A stretch of 6,156 nt of DNA from Lachnospiraceae bacterium (GTDB lineage: Bacteria; Bacillota; Clostridia; Lachnospirales; Lachnospiraceae). Both the position numbers and the translations under genes were made by a program. Where the stretch lies: assembly GCA_017961385.1 (NCBI GenBank), contig JAGCXJ010000084.1, forward strand, positions 1-6,156. The letters run 5' to 3'. Below the pieces are notes generated by a model. That model searched no databases. It saw only the letters and a program-made list of their open reading frames with translations, and was not told the origin of the DNA. Below are positions 1-5,608 of this stretch, piece after piece. Position 1 is the first letter of the stretch, and each line of letters begins with the position of its first letter.

Positions 1-157
1 TGAACGAGGATTTATCAAGGCTGAAGTAGTCAACTACAAGGATCTTTTAGAGCAGGGCAGTCTTGCCGCCGCAAGAGAAAAGGGACTTGTTGGCATGGAA
101 GGCAAGGATTATGTTGTTAGGGATGGAGATGTTATCCTGTTCAGATTCAATGTATGA
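1..157 (+). CDS. ychF: Redox-regulated ATPase YchF (Obg-family P-loop protein), C-terminal fragment
   Basis: This is the 3' end of a gene that begins before the window. The reading frame starts at base 2 and gives 51 residues before TGA at 155-157. The peptide matches the end of the YchF/EngD TGS domain as I know it: it opens with ERGFIKAEVVNYKDLL, continues with AAREKG and GKDYVVRDGDV, and ends in the characteristic LFRFNV. YchF is a ribosome-associated Obg-like P-loop protein that hydrolyses ATP in preference to GTP and is linked to translation and stress responses. The nucleotide-binding domain lies outside the window, so only the family can be called. A terminator 70 nt downstream separates it from the division operon, so it is a neighbour and probably not an operon partner. 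Confidence 0.93.
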   Translation, partial: ERGFIKAEVVNYKDLLEQGSLAAAREKGLVGMEGKDYVVRDGDVILFRFNV

Positions 158-226
158 TCAAACAGTCAAAATGACGAAATTTTAATATCTGTTTTATGAA
201 ATATTAACAAAAGATTTATAGAGTTT

Positions 227-264
227 AGAAAAGAGACACAATATATTGTGCCTCTTTTCTTTTT
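227..264 (+). terminator. Rho-independent terminator of ychF
   Basis: A perfect 9-bp stem (AGAAAAGAG at 227-235 with CTCTTTTCT at 252-260) is followed by one A/C mismatch (236/251). A further 5-bp stem (CACAA at 237-241 with TTGTG at 246-250) closes on a TATA loop. The descending arm runs into a T tract (260-264). Hairpin plus T tract, 70 nt after the ychF stop and upstream of the mraZ promoter, is a typical intrinsic terminator. The lower strand has only a poor T run, so I call it mainly for + strand transcription. Confidence 0.9.
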
Positions 265-342
265 GCGCACAAAATATGGATAAGACTTTATGGCGATACT
301 TCACTGCAGATCTTAACAGGCATAATGAACGGCTTTTTTGCC

Positions 343-371
343 TTGAAATCACTGAATTTATACGATAAAAT
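343..371 (+). promoter_or_regulatory. Sigma-A-type promoter of the mraZ/dcw operon
   Basis: TTGAAA (343-348, 5/6 to the -35 consensus) and TAAAAT (366-371, 5/6 to the -10 consensus) are separated by exactly 17 nt. A six-T tract at 334-339 sits just upstream of the -35, where a proximal UP element would lie. The predicted start site is near 377-379, giving a leader of about 45 nt before the mraZ ATG. This is the best promoter-like match I found in the gap and nothing comparable lies nearer the gene. It has not been mapped experimentally. Confidence 0.8.
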
Positions 372-417
372 GGTAGCAAGTGGTGGAAAGTGGAATGTTA
401 GTGACACAAAGTGGTGA
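367..417 (+). promoter_or_regulatory. MraZ operator: phased AAAGTGG-type direct repeats
   Basis: Four direct repeats share a core of (A)AAGTGG: CAAGTGG (377-383), AAAGTGG (387-393), the degenerate TTAGTGA (398-404) and AAAGTGG (408-414). The core G falls at 380, 390, 401 and 411, so the steps are 10, 11 and 10 nt, about one helical turn each. A weaker fifth unit, AAAATGG (367-373), is in phase 10 nt upstream and overlaps the -10 box. MraZ proteins are known to bind short tandem repeats with about 10-nt periodicity upstream of their own gene (TGGG-type in E. coli, AAAGTG-type in mycoplasmas). Because the array covers the -10, the start site and the leader, repression of the operon is the expected outcome. 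The repeats are seen directly; MraZ binding is inferred. Confidence 0.85.
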
Positions 418-418
418 T
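413..418 (+). promoter_or_regulatory. Ribosome binding site of mraZ, overlapping the last MraZ box
   Basis: GGTGAT can pair with the AUCACC stretch of the 16S 3' end and lies 5 nt before the ATG at 424. It lacks the stronger AGGAGG core. Its first two bases are the last two of the fourth MraZ box, so operator and translation signal share sequence. Confidence 0.6.
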
Positions 419-423
419 TATCG

Positions 424-855
424 ATGTTCATGGGAGAATACAATCACACAATCGATCCTAAAGGCAGAGTCATCGTACCTGCCAAGTTCAGAGATGCTCT
501 CGGTGAACACTTTGTAGTTACCAAAGGACTTGACGGATGTCTGTTCGTATACGACGAGAAAGAATGGACACTGTTCGAGGAAAAGCTTAAAACGCTTCCG
601 ATCACTAACAAGGAAGCCAGAGCGTTCGTAAGATTCTTTCTTGCCGGTGCAGCCGAGGTAGAGACCGACAAGCAGGGAAGGATACTTCTTCCGTCGGTGT
701 TAAGAGAATACGCCGAACTTGAAAAGGATGTCGTACTGATAGGTGCAGGTGGAAGAGTCGAGATATGGAGCAAGGGACGCTGGGATAAAACTGCACAGTT
801 TGATGACGTTAACGAGATCGCTGAGCATATGCTGAATCTCGGATTTGGAATATAG
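424..855 (+). CDS. mraZ: Transcriptional regulator MraZ
   Basis: A 143-residue protein, the usual size for MraZ. It contains two AbrB-like swapped-hairpin DNA-binding halves, each with the family DxxGR loop: D11-P-K-G-R15 followed by VIVPAKFR, and D82-K-Q-G-R86 followed by ILLPSVLR. The opening MFMGEY is the standard start of Bacillota MraZ, which favours ATG 424 over the in-frame ATG at 430. MraZ forms ring-shaped oligomers (octamers reported in some species) that bind tandem repeats before their own gene and regulate the dcw operon, as a repressor in E. coli and reportedly as an activator in mycoplasmas. It heads this operon, directly after a matching repeat array. The next gene starts 3 nt after its stop. 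Family assignment is very secure; the sign of regulation here is inferred from operator position. Confidence 0.98.
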   Translation: MFMGEYNHTIDPKGRVIVPAKFRDALGEHFVVTKGLDGCLFVYDEKEWTLFEEKLKTLPITNKEARAFVRFFLAGAAEVETDKQGRILLPSVLREYAELEKDVVLIGAGGRVEIWSKGRWDKTAQFDDVNEIAEHMLNLGFGI

Positions 856-858
856 GAT

Positions 859-1791
859 ATGGAGTTTGAACACAGATCGGTACTTCTTGATGAGTGTATC
901 GAAGGACTGAATATCAAACCAAACGGCATATATGTTGACGGAACGCTCGGGGGAGCGGGACATTCCTATGAGATAGCAAAAAGGCTTAACAGGCAGGGAA
1001 GGCTGATAGGGATAGATCAGGATGAGGATGCCATAAAGGCCGCAACGCAAAGGCTTAAAGAGTTTGAAAATGTCACAATAGTCCGCAGCAACTATGAAAA
1101 CATAAACTCCATATTAAACGGACTAGGGATAGAAAAAGTTGACGGGATATTGCTTGATCTGGGCGTCAGTTCATATCAGCTTGATACGGTAGAAAGAGGC
1201 TTCTCTTACAAGTATGACACACAGCTGGATATGAGAATGGATACAAGGCAGAGCCTGACAGCCAAAGACATAGTAAACGGCTACAGTGAAAAGGAACTGT
1301 TCAGGATAATAAGAGATTACGGAGAAGACGGTTTCGCACAGAATATCGCAAAGCACATAGTCAAGGCGAGAGAGGGGTCGCCGATAAACACGACTTATGA
1401 ACTTAACGAGATAATAAAGGCAGCGATACCGGCAAAGATGAGGGTTAACGGACATCCGTCCAAGAAAACCTTCCAGGCTATCAGGATAGAGTGTAACAGG
1501 GAACTGGATGTCTTAAAGAACAGCATGGATGACATGATCGATCTTTTAGCCGACAAAGGCAGACTGGTGATCATAACATTCCATTCGCTGGAAGACCGGA
1601 TAGTGAAATCGGCGATGAAGAAACAGGAAAATCCGTGCACATGTCCGCCAAGCTTTCCGGTATGTGTATGCGGCAACGTTTCAAAGGGGAGGGTAATAAC
1701 GAGAAAACCGATATTACCCAGTCAAAGGGAGAGAGAGGAGAATACAAGGTCAAAGAGTGCCAAATTAAGGATTTTTGAAAAAGAGGTGTAA
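859..1791 (+). CDS. rsmH: 16S rRNA (cytosine(1402)-N(4))-methyltransferase RsmH
   Basis: A 310-residue, full-length RsmH (MraW). It is a cytoplasmic enzyme that uses S-adenosylmethionine to N4-methylate C1402 in the ribosomal P site. Visible motifs are the SAM-binding loop DGTLGGAGHS (residues 27-36), the acidic strand end GIDQDEDAI (51-59), DGILLDLGVSS (95-105), and the C-terminal catalytic-fold motif FHSLEDRIVK (241-250). The helical insertion domain lies between, around 110-215, and includes RGFSY and HPSKKTFQAIRI. A CxC-x6-CxC cluster (C260, C262, C269, C271) follows the catalytic fold. The start 3 nt after mraZ has no convincing Shine-Dalgarno, so translation is probably coupled to mraZ. 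The start fits the family N-terminus (EFEHRSVLLDE). The stop TAA lies 1 nt before ftsL. Confidence 0.98.
   Translation: MEFEHRSVLLDECIEGLNIKPNGIYVDGTLGGAGHSYEIAKRLNRQGRLIGIDQDEDAIKAATQRLKEFENVTIVRSNYENINSILNGLGIEKVDGILLDLGVSSYQLDTVERGFSYKYDTQLDMRMDTRQSLTAKDIVNGYSEKELFRIIRDYGEDGFAQNIAKHIVKAREGSPINTTYELNEIIKAAIPAKMRVNGHPSKKTFQAIRIECNRELDVLKNSMDDMIDLLADKGRLVIITFHSLEDRIVKSAMKKQENPCTCPPSFPVCVCGNVSKGRVITRKPILPSQREREENTRSKSAKLRIFEKEV
1783..1788 (+). promoter_or_regulatory. Ribosome binding site that sets the ftsL start
   Basis: GAGGTG lies 4 nt before ATG 1793, inside the last codons of rsmH. An in-frame TTG at 1775 would extend the protein by six residues, but it sits upstream of this signal, so ATG 1793 is preferred. 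Confidence 0.75.
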
Positions 1792-1792
1792 G

Positions 1793-2260
1793 ATGGCAAC
1801 CAGAGCAAACACAGCAAGAAATATAAGAGGGACATACGTGCAGGGCAATACCGTTCGCAAGGAAGATCTCATAAAGGAGATGAACAAGCCCTACAAGCCC
1901 GTAGATGCCAGAGTTGCAAGAAACAGAGCAAAGGCAAAGAGAATGAGCCCGGGATACGTGCTTTTCCTTGGCGCGGCTGTTGTTATCGCTTGCCTTACAC
2001 TTACAAGCTATATAAAGATGCAGGCTGAACTCACGGTAAGCATTAAGAGAGTGGCTTATCTGGAAAACGAGCTCAACAACCTTAGACTTACAAATGATGA
2101 GGAACTTGAGCGTATTGAGAGCAGCGTAAATCTTGAAGAGATCAAACAGATCGCCGTAGAAGAATTGGGAATGACCTATGCAAAAGCGGGACAAGTTGTT
2201 ACAATATCTGATGAGGGTAGTGACTACGTAAGACAGCTTAAGGAACTTCCGATCAACTAG
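1793..2260 (+). CDS. ftsL: Cell division protein FtsL-like (bitopic septum-formation initiator)
   Basis: A 155-residue bitopic membrane protein. The N-terminal 53 residues are cytoplasmic and basic and include a GNTVRK motif (residues 18-23). One membrane segment follows at about 54-74 (GYVLFLGAAVVIACLTLTSYI). An extracytoplasmic coiled-coil-like stretch lies at about 75-112, with heptad-like L, V and I spacing through LENELNNLRL. A short tail, NLEEIKQIAVEELGM (113-127), is typical of FtsL/DivIC proteins. FtsL pairs with DivIC (FtsB) and, with DivIB (FtsQ), recruits and activates FtsW-FtsI. Sequence conservation in this family is poor, so the call leans on topology and on position between rsmH and ftsI. 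A DivIC-type paralogue is the main alternative, but position favours FtsL. ATG 1793 is chosen over TTG 1775 because of the GAGGTG signal at 1783. Confidence 0.88.
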   Translation: MATRANTARNIRGTYVQGNTVRKEDLIKEMNKPYKPVDARVARNRAKAKRMSPGYVLFLGAAVVIACLTLTSYIKMQAELTVSIKRVAYLENELNNLRLTNDEELERIESSVNLEEIKQIAVEELGMTYAKAGQVVTISDEGSDYVRQLKELPIN

Positions 2261-2263
2261 GAG
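2259..2263 (+). promoter_or_regulatory. Ribosome binding site that sets the TTG start of ftsI
   Basis: AGGAG overlaps the ftsL stop codon (2258-2260) and leaves an 8-nt spacer to TTG 2272. The next in-frame ATG, at 2338 (residue 23), has no such signal and would remove most of the basic cytoplasmic segment, so TTG is the likely start. Confidence 0.75.
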
Positions 2264-2271
2264 CATTTGTT

Positions 2272-4470
2272 TTGAAAAGCGAAAAAAGAGTTAAAAGAGT
2301 CAGAAGAATAAGAGTTGAAAACGGACTCAATAAAGATATGCAGGCAAAGCTGGTGATACTGTTTGTTATGGTATTACTGGCTTTTGCAGGTTTAGGAGTA
2401 AGGCTGATCACCATCACCAGAGATAACGGTGAGAGATATAAAAAGCAGGTACTCAGCCAGCAGAAATATAATTCGATAACACTTCCCTACAAGCGCGGCG
2501 ACATCCTTGACTGCAAGGGCAATAAGCTCGCTACGTCTGAGAAGGTCTACAACATGATAATCGATGCCAAGGTCATGCTGGATAAGGATGAAAGCCTTGA
2601 AGCAACACTTGATGCGCTCAGGACATGCTTCCCGACACTTGACATATCGGCAATAAGAAATCATGTCACGCAAAATCCCACATCACAGTATCACATTGTT
2701 AAAAAACAGCTCACATACGATGAGATAAGCGCCTTTTTGGAGATGGATAACAATAACGAGGAGTATCCTGATATCGCCGGCGTATGGTTTGAGAACGAAT
2801 ACAAGAGGATATATCCCAACAATTCACTCGCAAGCGATGTGATCGGATTTACCGTAAGAGGCGAAGGCGGACAGTACGGACTTGAACAGTATTACAATGA
2901 CGTCCTTGAAGGAATAAACGGTCGAGACTACGGATATCTCAACGAGGATGAGACACTTGAGAGGACCACGATCCCTGCTACAGACGGCTATAACATAGTC
3001 ACGACGATAGATGCGAATATCCAGCAGATAGCTGAAAAGTACCTCTATCAGTTCAATGAGGAATACAAGAACAGCGCAAGGGACGGAAACGGTGCCAACA
3101 ACCTTGGCTGCATCATAATGGATGTGGATTCCGGTGACATACTGGCCATGGCAAGCTATCCGACTTTCGATCTTAACAATCCGAGAGATACTTCAAGACT
3201 GGTCGGCATGAAAAAATCCGAGCTTAACGGAACGGTCCCGTATGATGCCGTCGTTCTTACAGAGAGCAACATAGAAGAGGAACTGGCAGATGATGAGTTG
3301 AAGAATGCAAACCTTGCAAATCTCTGGAAGAATTTCTGCATAAGCAATACATACGAGCCGGGATCTACTTACAAGCCTTTTACGGTCGCATGCGGACTTG
3401 AAGCCGGAAAGCTTACCGGAGAAGAGTACTATACGTGTAACGGTGCGCTTCAGGTGGCCGATCACAACATAAAGTGCCATAACTACAAAAAGGGCGGCTG
3501 CGGTACGTTAAGTGTCAAGGGAGCGGTAGAGAATTCCTGCAACGTTTCGTTCATGCTAATGGGACGACAGATCGGATCGCCTACATTCCTTGAATATCAG
3601 AGCAAATATAATTTCGGACTTAAGACAAATATAGATCTCTACGGTGAATCAAGGACCGATTCACTGATCTTTTCCGGCGATACGATGGGTGAGACCGAAC
3701 TTGCGACATCTACATTCGGACAGGGATTTAATGTCACTATGATCCAGATGATAACAGGTTTCTGTTCACTCATAAACGGCGGATACTATTACGAACCTCA
3801 TATGGTGAGCAAGATAACGGCTTCGGACGGATCTGTTGTGAAGACTATCACTCCCAGAGTACTGAAGCAGACAATTTCCGAGCAGACTTCTGCGGAGATA
3901 GTTGACTACTGCATAGGTGTTGTTGAAGAAGGAACAGGTAAGGAAGCAAGACCTGCCGGATACAGAATAGGCGGCAAGACGGGAACAGCGGAAATGGTTC
4001 CCAGAGACAGAACAAACTACCTTCTCTCATTTATGGGATTTGCACCCGCCGACAATCCGCAGATCGCGATATATATAGTAGTAGACAGACCTAATTCATG
4101 GGTTCAGGACAATGTCGGATTTGCCAGGAAGCTGTGCAAACAGATACTTACTGAAGTACTTCCGTATATGAATATCTATATGACGGAAGAACTCAGCGAA
4201 AAAGAGGAAGCGGAACTGGCTGAGCTCAACATAACGATAAAGAAGGCAACGCAGCCTGAGGAGGAAGAACAGCCTGAGGTCACAGATGCACCCGATGTCG
4301 ATGAAGAAGGAAATATCGATCCTCACGGCGGCGATGTCACATCGTCAAATCAGGTTACAGAGGAAGAGATGAACAGCGATGACGTTGAGCTTGCTCCTCT
4401 TACAGGCAACGTCCTGAATGTGGAGACAGGTGAAGCGGTAAGGGAAAATACAGATGAAGTTCCATACTAA
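2272..4470 (+). CDS. ftsI: Class B penicillin-binding protein, septal transpeptidase (FtsI/PBP2 type)
   Basis: A 732-residue class B PBP that cross-links septal peptidoglycan outside the membrane, working with FtsW. It has a very basic N-terminus (1-22), a signal anchor at about 26-48, and a pedestal/dimerisation domain with RGDILD (75-80) and GQYGLEQYYND (200-210). The transpeptidase domain starts near 275, with the nucleophile in S365-T-Y-K368, S422-C-N424, and K569-T-G571. All three active-site motifs are intact, so it should be active and beta-lactam-binding. A charged segment (about 305-352) precedes the SxxK motif. There is no PASTA domain; the protein ends in an acidic tail (23 Asp/Glu against 1 Arg in the last 72 residues). 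Twelve cysteines are present, including C402 and C423 near the active site. Translation starts at TTG, and the 3' end overlaps ftsW by 17 nt. A SpoVD-like sporulation role is an alternative, but the position after ftsL favours division. Confidence 0.95.
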   Translation: MKSEKRVKRVRRIRVENGLNKDMQAKLVILFVMVLLAFAGLGVRLITITRDNGERYKKQVLSQQKYNSITLPYKRGDILDCKGNKLATSEKVYNMIIDAKVMLDKDESLEATLDALRTCFPTLDISAIRNHVTQNPTSQYHIVKKQLTYDEISAFLEMDNNNEEYPDIAGVWFENEYKRIYPNNSLASDVIGFTVRGEGGQYGLEQYYNDVLEGINGRDYGYLNEDETLERTTIPATDGYNIVTTIDANIQQIAEKYLYQFNEEYKNSARDGNGANNLGCIIMDVDSGDILAMASYPTFDLNNPRDTSRLVGMKKSELNGTVPYDAVVLTESNIEEELADDELKNANLANLWKNFCISNTYEPGSTYKPFTVACGLEAGKLTGEEYYTCNGALQVADHNIKCHNYKKGGCGTLSVKGAVENSCNVSFMLMGRQIGSPTFLEYQSKYNFGLKTNIDLYGESRTDSLIFSGDTMGETELATSTFGQGFNVTMIQMITGFCSLINGGYYYEPHMVSKITASDGSVVKTITPRVLKQTISEQTSAEIVDYCIGVVEEGTGKEARPAGYRIGGKTGTAEMVPRDRTNYLLSFMGFAPADNPQIAIYIVVDRPNSWVQDNVGFARKLCKQILTEVLPYMNIYMTEELSEKEEAELAELNITIKKATQPEEEEQPEVTDAPDVDEEGNIDPHGGDVTSSNQVTEEEMNSDDVELAPLTGNVLNVETGEAVRENTDEVPY

Positions 4471-5605
4471 CGATCCAGACAGAGTAAAACCGTATATTGA
4501 TTTCAGCCTTATACTGATCACGCTCTTTTTGGTTGCTTTCGGCCTGATAATGGTCTATTCGACAAGCAGTTACGAAGCATCCATGTCAGCAGTGACAAAG
4601 AACGATGCGGCATATTATCTTAAAAAACAGGCCGCTGCTTCGATTGTTGGCATAGTACTTATGATATTTGTCAGCTACATCCCGTATCATTTCTGGGAGA
4701 AGCTTTCGGGGATAGCTTATGTCGTATCTGCTGTATTGATAGGTTTAGTCTTAACGCCTCTCGGATATGAAGCAAACGGTGCGAGAAGATGGCTGAGGAT
4801 AGGAATATCGGTGCAGCCTGCAGAGATCGCAAAGCTTGCCATGATCATTTTTGTGGCGGGTCTTATATGCAAGTTAAAGGACGGGATAAATACAAGGAAG
4901 GGCATGGCGTTTATCATGGCTCCTCCTGCACTCATATGCCTTATGGTGTGGCAGATAACTGATAACATGAGCAGTGCGATCATCATATTTGGAATATCGT
5001 TTGTCATGCTTTTCATTGCCAGCAGGGATTACAAGAAATTCATTGTGTTTGCTGCAGCTGCTGCAGGGCTTGTGGCACTTTTGATATTTGCGATAACTAA
5101 AATGGCTGATTCCGACAAATTCGGATTCAGAGGCGCACGTATACTTGCATGGCTTGATCCGGAGGCATATGCATCCGGCAAGGGATTCCAGACGCTTCAG
5201 GCTCTTTATGCCATAGGATCTGGGGGACTCTTCGGAAAAGGATTGGGGCAGAGTATTCAGAAGCAGGGCTTCCTTCCTGAAGCACAGAATGATATGATAT
5301 TCTCCGTTATATGTGAGGAACTTGGATTATTTGGCGGAATATGTATAATGCTTCTGTTTGCGTTTTTACTCTGGAGACTCATGGTGATCGCCAATAATGC
5401 TACGGATCTTTACGGGGCATTGCTTGTCGTAGGTGTGATGGCGCATATCTCGATCCAGGTGGTTTTAAATATTGCGGTCGTAACCAATACTGTTCCTAAT
5501 ACCGGTATCTCGCTGCCGTTTATAAGCTATGGCGGCTCGTCTGTCATGTTTCTTCTGATCGAGATGGGATTGGTCAACAGCGTGGGCCGCAAGATAAGAT
5601 TCTGA
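4454..5605 (+). CDS. ftsW: Septal peptidoglycan glycosyltransferase FtsW (SEDS family)
   Basis: A 383-residue polytopic membrane protein with about ten hydrophobic segments. SEDS proteins polymerise lipid II into glycan strands, and FtsW does so at the septum together with its class B PBP. Visible family motifs are LIMVYSTSS (31-39), NGARRWLRIG with QPAEIAKL (108-128), GGLFGKGLGQS (257-267), LPEAQNDMIF (274-283) and NTGISLPFISYGGSS (349-363). D280 in the PEAQND motif sits where SEDS enzymes carry their essential aspartate. The ATG at 4454 lies inside the end of ftsI (17-nt overlap, different frame) and follows a weak AAGGGA at 4440-4445, so translation is probably coupled and the partner enzymes are made together. 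SpoVE is the close alternative name in spore-formers; RodA is less likely from context. Confidence 0.95.
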   Translation: MKFHTNDPDRVKPYIDFSLILITLFLVAFGLIMVYSTSSYEASMSAVTKNDAAYYLKKQAAASIVGIVLMIFVSYIPYHFWEKLSGIAYVVSAVLIGLVLTPLGYEANGARRWLRIGISVQPAEIAKLAMIIFVAGLICKLKDGINTRKGMAFIMAPPALICLMVWQITDNMSSAIIIFGISFVMLFIASRDYKKFIVFAAAAAGLVALLIFAITKMADSDKFGFRGARILAWLDPEAYASGKGFQTLQALYAIGSGGLFGKGLGQSIQKQGFLPEAQNDMIFSVICEELGLFGGICIMLLFAFLLWRLMVIANNATDLYGALLVVGVMAHISIQVVLNIAVVTNTVPNTGISLPFISYGGSSVMFLLIEMGLVNSVGRKIRF

Positions 5606-5608
5606 TTT

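Noticed and set aside
300..326. Second possible promoter upstream of mraZ (TTCACT, 15-nt spacer, CATAAT)
   Set aside because: The -35 match is poor and the spacer short, and the TTGAAA-17-TAAAAT pair downstream is clearly better.
265..342. Possible riboswitch or small RNA in the mraZ upstream region
   Set aside because: No extended pairing or known leader motif is visible, and the segment lies upstream of the predicted start site, so it would not be in the mraZ transcript.
318..343. Short inverted repeat AGGCA / TGCCT just upstream of the -35 box
   Set aside because: Only 5 bp with a 16-nt gap, which is within chance for this composition. It was not called as an operator.
194..379. Minus-strand open frame of 61 codons in the ychF-mraZ gap
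   Set aside because: It crosses the terminator hairpin, the mraZ promoter and the first MraZ box, and its peptide shows no family features. The gap is better explained by regulatory signals.
444..929. Antisense open frame (161 codons) opposite mraZ and the start of rsmH
   Set aside because: It is the complement of MraZ coding sequence, Ser/Pro-rich with no recognisable motif and no promoter or ribosome site that I could see.
1775..1792. Upstream TTG start adding six residues to FtsL
   Set aside because: The GAGGTG ribosome site lies between this TTG and ATG 1793 and is correctly spaced only for the ATG.
1571..2266. Long antisense open frame (231 codons) opposite the end of rsmH and all of ftsL
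   Set aside because: It lies wholly opposite two well-supported genes, resembles no family I know, and has a Cys/Leu/Ser-rich composition expected from reading the complement of these codons.
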